Source of the DNA: Paenibacillus lautus NBRC 15380
Lineage (GTDB): Bacteria; Bacillota; Bacilli; Paenibacillales; Paenibacillaceae
Length of the DNA stretch: 64,000 nucleotides
Assembly: GCF_004000945.1 (NCBI RefSeq)
Contig: NZ_BIMF01000019.1
Coordinates: 60,032-124,031, forward strand
Reading direction: 5' to 3'
Numbering within the stretch: position 1 is the stretch's first letter; every line of letters starts with the position of its first letter. The translations under genes were made by a program, and so were the position numbers. Below are positions 17,935-26,172 of this stretch, one piece after another. A model generated the notes under the pieces. The model was given only the letters and a program-made list of their open reading frames with translations, was not told the origin of the DNA and searched no databases.

Positions 17935-17969
17935 CCATTCAAGCAAAGCTTCCGGAGAAGTACACATAA
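17931..17969 (+). pseudogene. Twelve-codon gene start, truncated
   Basis: GGAGGAG at 17921-17927 precedes an ATG that overlaps the GH106-like stop (ATGA). The frame reads MTIQAKLPEKYT and then meets TAA. Arrangement and ribosome site are those of a further operon gene, but it ends about 25 bases before sequence derived from a group II intron. I read it as a gene whose remainder was lost in that event. Confidence 0.4.
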
Positions 17970-17989
17970 GGCGCTTCAGAAGATCAGGT

Positions 17990-18205
17990 GATGTGCTGAA
18001 ACGATTTCAAGACTTGGATGCTTGGATCCGAAGGCGACTCCGTTCGATACAATTGCGGAGCTGGCGAAAAGTGAGAAAGCTCCACCGGGAAATGCGAAGA
18101 AATGCCACAGATGCGTATGACAGCATGCATGGAGGAGCCGGATGCGTTGACCCGCACGTCCGGATCTGTGAGAGGCCTATGCGCATGCGCATAGGCCTAC
18201 TCGAT
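17990..18205 (+). mobile_element. Group II intron remnant: maturase C-terminus plus domains V and VI
   Basis: Frame 17993-18110 encodes 'RFQDLDAWIRRRLRS' followed by 'LRSWRKVRKLHREMRR', the signature of the C-terminal end of group II intron maturases (X/D region). It is followed by a typical 34-nt domain V at 18135-18168: GAGCCGGATGCG with the catalytic AGC triad, loop, CGCACGTCCGGATCTG. Domain VI is a perfect 24-base palindrome at 18174-18197, and the conventional intron end CTACTCGAT is at 18198-18206. The 5' intron part, the reverse transcriptase domain and domains I-III are missing, so it cannot splice or move alone. The exact left edge is not visible. Confidence 0.8.
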
Positions 18206-18231
18206 TTCCGCGGCTATGTGAGTTGCTGGCT

Positions 18232-19281
18232 TCAGCTCTCGCCGTTTGCAATTAGGGAAGATGCCGATGACTTCCTTTGTACGAGCGTCGTATCGATCAT
18301 GACTTTGGAAGCGGCGGTCTCGCCTGATGTCGCCGACTGTATGACCAGATCAACAGCCAGATGGGCCATTCGTTCCTTGGCTACTTGAACCGTGGTCAGT
18401 TCGGGAGTGACGATTCTAGCTTCCGAAATATCGTCAAAGCCGACGACAGATATATCCTCCGGCACGCGAAGACCAAGCTCTTGCAGCGTTCTGACAGCGC
18501 TGATCGCGATATAATCGCACTCGCAGAAAAAAGCCGTAGGCATCGGCTTCTTGTCGGCCAAATAATCCGTAAGCTGCCGCGACAGGTTTTCCTGAGAGGA
18601 AAGGATCGTCGGCGCGACCGAGAAGACGCACACATCGCCTGGATCGAGCCCTCGCTCCCGAAGCGCTGACTCGAAGCCTATCCGGCGATCGTCGAAGTTT
18701 TTAATTCTTACATGAGATGCCAGATATCCGATGGATGAATGCCCGCTGTCGCAAATGTGTATCCCTGCCTGATAGGCTCCCAGCACATTATTGATGGATA
18801 CAAAATGAACGGGGAGCGTTTCAAAGCAGTTGTCCAATACGACAAGAGGCATCGTAATCGCTCCCGCGATGTCGGAAATTTGCTCCCGGCCAAGGTTGGT
18901 GCCTAACAAAATGACGCCATCGCTTCTCTTTTCCTCCGAAATCAGCTTAAGCTGCTCCGCAAACTGATCTGGCGATACCGAAGTGAACATAAGCGAATAG
19001 CCGTAGAAACGGCATCTCTCCTCGATATGATGGATCAGTTCGCGAAAGAACGGCTGCTGGTAGTATTGCTCCAGAACAATGCCGGAATTGGCGATCGCGA
19101 GAAACGTCAGCGATTTGATAGACGGCTCGTCCGATGACGATCTCGATTTGTGGGTATAGCCGTTTTTCTCCGCAATTTGAATAATTTTTTCGCGCGTTTC
19201 AACGCTGATTCCTTGCTTTCCGTTTAATGCAAGCGAGACGGCGGCTTTGGACACGCCCGCCAGCTTCGCGATATCCTCCAT
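18232..19281 (-). CDS. LacI-family transcriptional regulator
   Basis: A regulator of about 349 residues. The N-terminal helix-turn-helix is typical: 'MEDIAKLAGVSKAAVSLALNGK', with hinge 'KIIQIAEKNGY'. A periplasmic-binding-protein-like sensor domain follows (about 60-340), with 'DGVILLGTNL', 'MPLVVLDNCF' and 'ISVVGFDDISEARIVTPELTTV', the usual LacI C-terminal signature. The start is the ATG at 19281; a TTG at 19287 is the alternative. It is transcribed away from the isomerase operon across an intergenic region packed with TGTTTAGTTAA elements, so it most likely represses that operon and itself. The effector is unknown; D-apiose or a derivative is a reasonable guess. Confidence 0.92.
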   Translation of the reverse strand: MEDIAKLAGVSKAAVSLALNGKQGISVETREKIIQIAEKNGYTHKSRSSSDEPSIKSLTFLAIANSGIVLEQYYQQPFFRELIHHIEERCRFYGYSLMFTSVSPDQFAEQLKLISEEKRSDGVILLGTNLGREQISDIAGAITMPLVVLDNCFETLPVHFVSINNVLGAYQAGIHICDSGHSSIGYLASHVRIKNFDDRRIGFESALRERGLDPGDVCVFSVAPTILSSQENLSRQLTDYLADKKPMPTAFFCECDYIAISAVRTLQELGLRVPEDISVVGFDDISEARIVTPELTTVQVAKERMAHLAVDLVIQSATSGETAASKVMIDTTLVQRKSSASSLIANGES

Positions 19282-19333
19282 TTTCAATCCACTTCAGCCT
19301 CATTTCATTTCTTTCAAATATCGAAGTTTAGTA

Positions 19334-19552
19334 TGTTTAGTTTACTATCCCCATGAATAATAAGCAACATCACGCTGCGAGTTTATATTAACGTTTATGG
19401 CTATTAACTAAACTATTTGCTTTTGTTTATATAAACTGATTGACTGAACAAAAATGCGGTGTTAATTTAAAGGTGTCATAAGTTTTATCGACTTAGTTTT
19501 TGTAAACTGTTTATTTGTAACTGTGAATGTTTAGTTAAGTTTGTTTAGTTAA
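19334..19552. promoter_or_regulatory. Operator/promoter region with repeated TGTTTAGTTAA elements
   Basis: The element TGTTTAGTT(A/T)A occurs at 19334-19344 (last bases TTTA), on the minus strand at 19404-19413, and as two direct copies 14 bases apart at 19528-19538 and 19542-19552, the last ending 18 bases before the isomerase start. A perfect palindrome GTTTATATAAAC lies at 19425-19436. A weak promoter candidate is TTGACT (19440-19445), 17 bases, TAATTT (19463-19468). The elements sit between divergent LacI-family and sugar-catabolic genes, as expected for operators of that regulator. Confidence 0.6.
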
Positions 19553-19570
19553 AACAAGGAGGAGCGCAGC

Positions 19571-21004
19571 TTGAAAAAACTTAAATTGGGATATGCACCA
19601 ACAAGACGGTTTGTTTTCAGCGCGGAGGACGCATTCAAGTACAAGGTGCTGATCAAGGAGAAAATCGAAAGCTTCGGTATGGATATCGACATCGTCGATT
19701 TGGAAGGCATTAACGAAGAAGGGCTGCTCTATGACGACAATATCAATGCGGATTCATTAGCGGATCGATTCAAGAAGGAGGGAGTGGATGCCGTCTTCTT
19801 CCCCCATTGCAACTTCGGGACGGAGGATACGGTGGCGCGTGTGGGCAAGGCGCTTGGCAAGCCGGTGCTGCTATGGGGGCCTCGCGACGAATCTCCGCTG
19901 GAGGACGGCATGCGGCTGCGCGATACGCAATGCGGCCTGTTCGCGACAGGCAAGGTGCTGAGACGTTTTAATGTTCCTTTCACTTATGTGACCAATAGCC
20001 GTATTGACGATCCGGTGTTTGAGCGGGGTTTTACCAATTTCGTCGCGGCAGCCAATGTGGTCAGAAGCTTCCACAGCTTACGCATTCTGCAAATCGGGCC
20101 GCGTCCTTCGTCGTTCTGGACGATGATGTGCAACGAAGGCGAATTGCTGGAGCGGTTCGGTATTGAGATCCATCCCATTACGCTTGTCGATATTCAAAGG
20201 GAAACAAAGCGCATCGAGAAAAACGGAAGCCCGGAGCTAGCCGAAGCCGTCGATTATATTAAACGCAAGCTGGACTGGTCGGAGGTGGCCGAAGTGGACG
20301 TCATCCGCATCGCGGCTCTGAAGGCGGCCATGAAATCGTTCGCCGTCCGGACGGGAAGCTCCGCGATCGCGATTCAATGCTGGTCTTCGCTGCAGGATGC
20401 GATAGGCATCATGCCTTGTCTGGCGAACGCGATATTGACCGATGAGCAAATTCCGGTTACCTGCGAAACGGATATTCACGGTGCAATTACATCCATCATG
20501 GTTCAGGCGGCAACGATGAACCAGCATCCGACCTTCTTCGCCGATCTGACGGTCCGACATCCCGAGAACGCGAACGGCGAGCTGCTGTTCCATTGCGGCA
20601 ACTTCCCGGTATCCATGTCGGTGGAGGATAAGCCGAGGCTCCGCAAGCACTTTCTGTTCGACGATCATTCGCCGGGCACGCATGAAGGCGAAGTGAAAGG
20701 CGGCGATATGACTTTGGCGCGCTTCGACGGCGATCATGGCGATTACCAGCTGTTCCTTGGCAAAGCGCGCGGTATCAAAGGCCCCTATACCCGCGGTTCT
20801 TATGTGTGGGTGGAGGTCAACGACTGGCCGCTATGGGAAGAGAAGCTCGTTAAGGGGCCTTATGTGCATCATTCCGTCGGCATTCATGCCAATGTTATCC
20901 CGGCGTTATATGAGGCTTGCAGCTATATTCCGGGATTGACGCCGGACCCGGTCGATCCGACAGAACGCGAAATTCAAGCATGGCTTCGCGGCAGCGGCTT
21001 ATAG
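19571..21004 (+). CDS. L-fucose/L-arabinose isomerase-family protein (D-apiose isomerase candidate)
   Basis: A 477-residue protein, start TTG after AAGGAGGAGCG. The fold and length are those of the L-fucose/L-arabinose isomerase superfamily: an N-terminal Rossmann-like half, then 'AIQCWSSLQDAIGIMPC', 'CETDIHGAITSIM' and 'HHSVGIHANVIPAL', which supply the Glu, Asp and His metal-ligand positions of the family. These enzymes interconvert aldoses and ketoses with a divalent metal. The operon continues with both halves of a transketolase and an FGGY kinase, the gene set described for D-apiose use through D-apulose 4-phosphate. D-apiose isomerase is therefore my best guess; other branched or deoxy sugars remain possible. 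Likely controlled by the divergent LacI regulator. Confidence 0.75.
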   Translation: MKKLKLGYAPTRRFVFSAEDAFKYKVLIKEKIESFGMDIDIVDLEGINEEGLLYDDNINADSLADRFKKEGVDAVFFPHCNFGTEDTVARVGKALGKPVLLWGPRDESPLEDGMRLRDTQCGLFATGKVLRRFNVPFTYVTNSRIDDPVFERGFTNFVAAANVVRSFHSLRILQIGPRPSSFWTMMCNEGELLERFGIEIHPITLVDIQRETKRIEKNGSPELAEAVDYIKRKLDWSEVAEVDVIRIAALKAAMKSFAVRTGSSAIAIQCWSSLQDAIGIMPCLANAILTDEQIPVTCETDIHGAITSIMVQAATMNQHPTFFADLTVRHPENANGELLFHCGNFPVSMSVEDKPRLRKHFLFDDHSPGTHEGEVKGGDMTLARFDGDHGDYQLFLGKARGIKGPYTRGSYVWVEVNDWPLWEEKLVKGPYVHHSVGIHANVIPALYEACSYIPGLTPDPVDPTEREIQAWLRGSGL

Positions 21005-21028
21005 AAGCAGACGGAGGAGGACGGGCAA

Positions 21029-21871
21029 ATGGAAGTACGGGAATTGAAAGCGAAAGCAGCGCAAATTCGAATCGATCTGCTGAGCATGATTCACGCTGCC
21101 AAGACCGGACATACAGGTGGATCATTAAGTAATACGGACATCCTTACCGCACTTTATTATCGTGTCATGAGAGTAGATCCCAAACAGCCGAAATGGGAGC
21201 AACGGGACCGCTTTATTGCCAGCAAAGGCCATTCGGTGGAATCATTATGGTGCATTCTCGCCGATCTTGGCTTCTTCCCGAAGGAGGAGCTGAAGACGTT
21301 CAGCGCTTTCGGAACAAGGCTGATCGGCCATCCAAACAACAAGGTGGCCGGCATCGAGATGAATACGGGGGCGCTCGGCCACGGTCTTGCCATCTCGGTC
21401 GGCATGGCGCTTGCCGCGAAGCGGGACGGCGGCGATTATCGCGTGTTCTGCCTGATGGGCGACGGCGAGCAGGCGGAAGGCTCCGTCTGGGAAGCGGCGA
21501 TGGCTGGCCCGCATTACAAGCTCGACAATCTCATTGGCATTATCGATCGCAACCGGCTGCAAATTAGCGGATCGACGGAGGAAGTCATGGGGCTGGAGCC
21601 GCTGGAGGATAAGTGGCGGGCATTCGGTTGGCATGTCGTAACCGTTGACGGCAACGACATGGACTCCCTTGTGGAAGCATTCGAGGCAGCCCCGGCACAA
21701 CCTGGCAAACCTACCCTGGTGATGGCCAATACCGTGAAGGGAAAAGGAGTGTCTTTTGCGGAAAACATTCCTCATTGGCATCATCACGTTCCGAGCGACG
21801 ACGAACTAAAGCTGGCGATCGCGGAGCTGGAAGCTGTATTGGATACGTATCAACGGAAAGGGGCCCTGTAA
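21029..21871 (+). CDS. Transketolase, N-terminal subunit (apulose-4-phosphate transketolase candidate)
   Basis: A 280-residue thiamine-diphosphate-binding half of a split transketolase. Signatures: 'GHTGGSLSNTDILTALYY', 'IASKGHSVESLW', 'GALGHGLAISVGMALA' and the cofactor motif 'GDGEQAEGSVWEAAM...NLIGIIDRN'. The next gene, 4 bases downstream, is the C-terminal subunit, so together they make a full enzyme. Split transketolases next to an isomerase and an FGGY kinase are described for the D-apiose route, where apulose 4-phosphate and glyceraldehyde 3-phosphate yield xylulose 5-phosphate and dihydroxyacetone phosphate. Assignment of substrate rests on this context only. Confidence 0.88.
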   Translation: MEVRELKAKAAQIRIDLLSMIHAAKTGHTGGSLSNTDILTALYYRVMRVDPKQPKWEQRDRFIASKGHSVESLWCILADLGFFPKEELKTFSAFGTRLIGHPNNKVAGIEMNTGALGHGLAISVGMALAAKRDGGDYRVFCLMGDGEQAEGSVWEAAMAGPHYKLDNLIGIIDRNRLQISGSTEEVMGLEPLEDKWRAFGWHVVTVDGNDMDSLVEAFEAAPAQPGKPTLVMANTVKGKGVSFAENIPHWHHHVPSDDELKLAIAELEAVLDTYQRKGAL

Positions 21872-21874
21872 GGA

Positions 21875-22813
21875 ATGGCGAACAAAATAGCCAACAGACA
21901 AGTGATTTGCGACACGCTGCTGGAGCTGGCTCAAGAGGATGGCAGCATTATGGTCCTTGCGAGCGATTCGCGCGGTTCGGCGGCGATGGCGCCTTTCGCG
22001 AGCGCGTATCCAGACCAGTTCGTGGAAGTAGGCATCGCGGAGCAAAACATTGTCGGCATATCCGCCGGTCTCGCGCACAGCGGCAAAAAACCGTTCGTCA
22101 CATCGCCGGCTTGCTTCCTGAGCATGCGCAGCATCGAGCAGATTAAAGTCGACGTGGCCTATTCCGCAACAAATGTGAAGCTGGTCGGCATAAGCGGCGG
22201 CGTCAGCTACGGAGCGCTTGGCATGTCCCATCATTCCGTACAGGATTTGGCGGTCATGCGCGCGATCCCGGGCATTGCCGTACTTCTGCCGGCCGACCGG
22301 CATGAGACGAAAAAGATGACGGAAGCTTTGGTTGCATATGAAGGCGGAGCCTATATTCGAATCGGGCGGAATCCAGTTGAGGACGTCTACGAATCGGATG
22401 ATTACGAATTCCAGATCGGCAAGGCCGTCACGCTAAGAGACGGAGGAGAACTTACTCTCATTGCGGCAGGAGAGACCGTGAGGGTTGCGGTTGACGCGGC
22501 AGCCGCCCTTGCGGAAGCCGGCATTTCCGCGCGCGTCATGAATATGCATACGATCAAACCGCTGGACGAGGAAGCCATTCTGAAGGCGGCGCTCGAAACC
22601 GGACGAATCATTACGATTGAAGAGCACAGCATACACGGCGGTTTGGGCGCGGCCGTTGCCGAGGTCGTGGTGCAGCATCATCCCGTGCCTATGCGGATTG
22701 TTGGCATTCCGGATGAACCTGCTATCGCGGGCAAGACGGCGGAAGTGTTCCGGCATTATGGCATCAGCGTCGAACATATTAGTAGTCTCGCGCAGGAACT
22801 GTTAGGGCAATAG
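21875..22813 (+). CDS. Transketolase, C-terminal subunit (apulose-4-phosphate transketolase candidate)
   Basis: A 312-residue partner of the preceding subunit. It has the pyrimidine-binding domain with the catalytic Glu in 'VEVGIAEQNIVGISAGLA' (about residues 48-66), 'GLGMSHH'-type loop as 'GALGMSHHSVQDLAVMRAIPG', and the C-terminal transketolase domain with 'EEHSIHGGLGAAVAEVV'. Length is normal for transketolase C-subunits. The GTAAGGA site lies in the 3-base gap region after the N-subunit stop, giving tight coupling that favours equal amounts of both chains. Confidence 0.88.
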   Translation: MANKIANRQVICDTLLELAQEDGSIMVLASDSRGSAAMAPFASAYPDQFVEVGIAEQNIVGISAGLAHSGKKPFVTSPACFLSMRSIEQIKVDVAYSATNVKLVGISGGVSYGALGMSHHSVQDLAVMRAIPGIAVLLPADRHETKKMTEALVAYEGGAYIRIGRNPVEDVYESDDYEFQIGKAVTLRDGGELTLIAAGETVRVAVDAAAALAEAGISARVMNMHTIKPLDEEAILKAALETGRIITIEEHSIHGGLGAAVAEVVVQHHPVPMRIVGIPDEPAIAGKTAEVFRHYGISVEHISSLAQELLGQ

Positions 22814-22824
22814 GGAGGTCTGTT

Positions 22825-24348
22825 ATGTCGGCAAGTGATAAATTTATATTGGCTATTGATCAAAGCACCTCAGGTACGAAAGCGCTTATCGTGAACGCCA
22901 GCGGGACGGTGAGGAGCCGAAGCAGCCGCGATCATCGCCAGTATTACCCAAACTCCGGCTGGGTGGAGCACGACGCGCAAGAAATTTATGACAATGTCAA
23001 GCTTGCGGCGCTTAATGCCTTGCGCGAGGCTCAAGTATCTCCCGCGGAGCTAGCGGCGGTTACGATTACGAATCAGCGGGAAACGGCCGTCCTATGGGAC
23101 CGGATGACGGGGGAGCCGGTTGGCCGCGCAGTCGTGTGGCAATGCCAGCGTACGGCGGAAGCATGCGCGGGATTGAAGGAGCAGGGACATGAGGGGACGG
23201 TCACCGCGAAGACGGGCTTGACGCTAGACCCGTACTTCTCCGCAACGAAGTGGCGCTGGATTCTGGACAACGTGGAGGGGGCGCGCGAGAAGCTCGATGA
23301 GGGAAGGCTGCTTGCGGGAACGATCGACAGTTGGCTGGTCTGGAAGCTGACGGGCGGCAAGACGCATGCAACCGACTACACGAATGCGAGCCGCACCTCT
23401 CTGTTTAATATCTATACGCTTGCTTGGGATGAGGAGCTGTGCGAATTGTTCGGTATTCCGCGCGGCATTCTGCCGGAAGTAAGGAATTCCGACGAAGTAT
23501 TCGGCTATACGGAAAGCGAAGGCTGGCTCGGGGCTTCCGTCCCGGTGACCGGCATAATCGGCGATTCGCAGGCGGCGCTGTTCGGAAACCTGTGCCTGAA
23601 GGAAGGAATGGCCAAGGCGACCTATGGCACTGGCACTTCGGTACTGATGAACGTTGGAACAGTCGCTCCGCACGCCGGGGACGGACTCGTATCGACCGTC
23701 GCCTGGGGCTGCGGCGGAAGAGTAACGTATGCGCTTGAAGCTGTCATTCGCTCAAGCGGAGACAGCCTGAATTGGCTGCGCGACAACTTGGGACTGTTCG
23801 CGACCTATCAGGAAATGGAGCAATTGCTTGAGCGCGCACCGGATCATGGAGGCGTCTACCTCGTACCTGCTTTTGTCGGTCTAGGCGCGCCCTACTGGCA
23901 GCCGGACGCAAGAGCGGCTATTACGGGAATGAGCCGCGCGACAGACAAATCGCATATTGTCCGTGCCGCGATCGAAAGTATCGCCTATCAGGTGCATGAC
24001 GCAGTGGAGCTTCTGCAAAGCGAATCCTGCGTCATTCTGGAGGAGCTGCGCGCCGACGGAGGGGCCACGGTTAATGCGATCTTGATGCAATTCCAGGCGG
24101 ACCTGCTGCGGAAGCCGGTCACTCGCACAGGCATAGCCGAACGATCAGCGATGGGCTCCGTCTATATGGGTGGTCTTGCCATTGGCCTTTGGAACTCGCC
24201 GGATAGCCTGCCAAATTGCACGCATGAAGGATCACGATATGAACCGTTGATGGAGTCGTCTGAACGGAACAGACGCTTGTCAGGCTGGCAAACGGCTGTT
24301 GCTTCATTGCTTGCCGGGACGTCCAAGAGGCAGCATGAGTGGGAATGA
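22825..24348 (+). CDS. FGGY-family carbohydrate kinase, glycerol-kinase-like (apulose kinase candidate)
   Basis: A 507-residue kinase aligning over its full length with glycerol kinase: 'AIDQSTSGTKA' (phosphate loop, 10-20), 'ITNQRETAVLWD' (R85, E86), 'DPYFSATKWRW' (Y137), 'GDSQAALFGN' and 'VPAFVGLGAPYW'. The residues that hold glycerol in GlpK (Arg, Glu, Tyr, Asp) are all present. As last gene of an isomerase/transketolase operon it probably phosphorylates the ketose made by the isomerase. D-apulose carries a branched glycerol-like end (a carbinol with two CH2OH groups), which would suit this pocket. True glycerol kinase is the main alternative; no glycerol facilitator or glycerol-3-phosphate dehydrogenase is adjacent. 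Confidence 0.82.
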   Translation: MSASDKFILAIDQSTSGTKALIVNASGTVRSRSSRDHRQYYPNSGWVEHDAQEIYDNVKLAALNALREAQVSPAELAAVTITNQRETAVLWDRMTGEPVGRAVVWQCQRTAEACAGLKEQGHEGTVTAKTGLTLDPYFSATKWRWILDNVEGAREKLDEGRLLAGTIDSWLVWKLTGGKTHATDYTNASRTSLFNIYTLAWDEELCELFGIPRGILPEVRNSDEVFGYTESEGWLGASVPVTGIIGDSQAALFGNLCLKEGMAKATYGTGTSVLMNVGTVAPHAGDGLVSTVAWGCGGRVTYALEAVIRSSGDSLNWLRDNLGLFATYQEMEQLLERAPDHGGVYLVPAFVGLGAPYWQPDARAAITGMSRATDKSHIVRAAIESIAYQVHDAVELLQSESCVILEELRADGGATVNAILMQFQADLLRKPVTRTGIAERSAMGSVYMGGLAIGLWNSPDSLPNCTHEGSRYEPLMESSERNRRLSGWQTAVASLLAGTSKRQHEWE

Positions 24349-24464
24349 GGCCCAGAATCATCATGAAAGGAATCATCGCTGACCCTTGCCATTTAGTCCC
24401 CCGAAGAGCAAGATCCTTAAACTTTCGAGCAATATCAGATAGAGAACTCTGGTTATTCTGCACC

Positions 24465-24470
24465 TATAAT
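24465..24470 (+). promoter_or_regulatory. Possible -10 box for the 24520 gene
   Basis: A consensus TATAAT at 24465-24470 in the 171-base gap between the kinase and the next gene, 50 bases before its start. No good -35 is seen at 17 bases, so an activator or chance match is possible. Confidence 0.25.
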
Positions 24471-24519
24471 TATAGTCACAGAATGAGAGAACGAGAGATT
24501 CGGAAAGGGGAACGAAAAA

Positions 24520-26157
24520 ATGGCCAGACCAAAGCTGGGCATGCAGGGGCCCGTTATCGCCTGGCAGGATTCATGGGCGGGGGCAGCGTCCGACGAAATC
24601 ATGCGAACGGGCACGGGCAGCGTCTATCCTTCCCAGGAGGCGCTCCCGGCTCCCGATTTGTTCCTTCAGGCGCTGAAGGAGCTTGGCTGCGATTTCTACG
24701 TGCACCACATGTTCCCGAACGGGGCCGGGCAATCGGCCATGGTGCGCGATATGGCCGAGCACGGCATGGACCTGTGCTTGGGCAACGAATACGGAAATAT
24801 TAACGGACCTTACGCGGAAGGGACGAACCGGTACGACGTGCCCGACGAGGCGCTGCTGGAAGCCGCTGCAAGCGGCAAGCTGATCGGCCTGCTGTACGAC
24901 GAGCCCGAGCATCTCCAAATCAACGCCTCGCAATATCGCAAGGATGCCTTCCTTCCGCATTGGGGGACCACGGAAGAAAACACGCTGCGGCAATCGCAAG
25001 ATTCGGTTGTTCGCGCGGTGGCGGAGAGGACGGCGCACGTGCGCGGCGTCTTGGCGAATGCCGGAGTCGATCCGGAGGGCGTGCCCTTGGTAGGCGAGTT
25101 TGTGTTCCCCACCCTCTTCCACACGAAAGCCAGGGGCGGAATGATCGTTTGTCCCAAAATCATGAAAGAGTCGTTCCAGTCGCTTCAGCTTTCCACAGCG
25201 CTCGGTGCGGCGAAGCAATACGGCCGAGGGCTGTGGATTTGCGCGGATTTGTGGGGACCGGACGTCGGGCCCTGGTTCATCCGGACACCGGGATTCCCCG
25301 GGCACTCGCCGGAGGAGTACGCTTCGGCGCTCAAGATGGGCTACTTTATGGGACCGACCCATCTGTTCACGGAAAATATCGACGCTTTACTGCAGTACGG
25401 GAACGGCAGCTTCCGCCGTACGGAGTTCGGAGAGGTGTGGGAGGAGTTCGTGCGGGCCTTTATTCCGGCGCATCCCTTGACCTGGTCGCACGCGGAAGCC
25501 GACCCCGACATCGCGTTCATCCATTCGGACGACAGCAATTACGGGCAGAACGCAAGGTTGTTCGGCAACCGGGGGCTTGCCGTCCCCGACGCTGCGCAAA
25601 GCGTGTTCCGCGCGTGGCATCTGCTCAGCCACGGCACCATTCCCGCGCATGGCAGCTGCATGCATATTCCGGGCTTCGACTTTCCGCGTCATCGCTTGAA
25701 AGCGGAGGTTCCGAGGGACGAATTTCCATTGCTGCAGGGCAGGCCTCATGCCATAGAGGAGCGGGTTCATCCGCTCTATTATCCGACGAACAACGTTCTC
25801 GTCTTCGACGAAACGGTGCGTGAAGAGCAGCTCGGAAATCCGAAAATGATTCTGGTTGCCGGCACTCGCCTTTCTGCGGAGACACTGAAGGCGGTCCGTC
25901 GAAGAGCGGAAGCGGGAGCGACGGTCATAATCGCGGACTGGCTCGTCCCCGAGCCGTGGAAGGCCAGCGGCCGAACGGGCGAAGGCAAATGGCTGGTAAC
26001 CGGCGATTTCCTGTCGGATGATCGGGTGAAGGAAGAAGCCGGGCCGCATCTTGGAGGTTCCGACTGTTGGATGCAGCGGTTCGCGGACGCGGAGGTAAGG
26101 ATGTACAAGGCGGACGAGCGCGGGTTCATGCTGGATTTCGAAATTAGGAAAAGGTGA
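24520..26157 (+). CDS. Unknown protein with GH42-like layout (barrel plus Rossmann-like domain)
   Basis: A 545-residue protein after GGAAAGGGGAACG. The first about 340 residues look like a TIM barrel, with 'CDFYVHHMFPNG', 'LCLGNEYGNING', 'LIGLLYDEPEHLQI' and 'LVGEFVFPTLFH', which offer Glu/Asp candidates. The last about 200 residues look like the glutaminase-like Rossmann domain that follows the barrel in GH42-type enzymes ('NNVLVFDETVR', 'KMILVAGTRLSAETLKAV', 'GATVIIADWLVP'). No signal peptide. It begins the acid-sugar block that runs to 34754. I do not recognise a characterised family; a glycosidase or a lactonase are both possible. Confidence 0.55.
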   Translation: MARPKLGMQGPVIAWQDSWAGAASDEIMRTGTGSVYPSQEALPAPDLFLQALKELGCDFYVHHMFPNGAGQSAMVRDMAEHGMDLCLGNEYGNINGPYAEGTNRYDVPDEALLEAAASGKLIGLLYDEPEHLQINASQYRKDAFLPHWGTTEENTLRQSQDSVVRAVAERTAHVRGVLANAGVDPEGVPLVGEFVFPTLFHTKARGGMIVCPKIMKESFQSLQLSTALGAAKQYGRGLWICADLWGPDVGPWFIRTPGFPGHSPEEYASALKMGYFMGPTHLFTENIDALLQYGNGSFRRTEFGEVWEEFVRAFIPAHPLTWSHAEADPDIAFIHSDDSNYGQNARLFGNRGLAVPDAAQSVFRAWHLLSHGTIPAHGSCMHIPGFDFPRHRLKAEVPRDEFPLLQGRPHAIEERVHPLYYPTNNVLVFDETVREEQLGNPKMILVAGTRLSAETLKAVRRRAEAGATVIIADWLVPEPWKASGRTGEGKWLVTGDFLSDDRVKEEAGPHLGGSDCWMQRFADAEVRMYKADERGFMLDFEIRKR

Positions 26158-26172
26158 GGAGGAAGCCGATAC

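Noticed and set aside
18174..18197. Perfect 24-base palindrome first taken for an operator
   Set aside because: It directly follows a group II intron domain V and precedes the intron 3' end sequence, so it is domain VI of the intron remnant.
22825..24348. Plain glycerol kinase (glpK)
   Set aside because: Residues would permit it, but the operon holds a sugar isomerase and split transketolase and no glycerol genes; kept as an alternative only.
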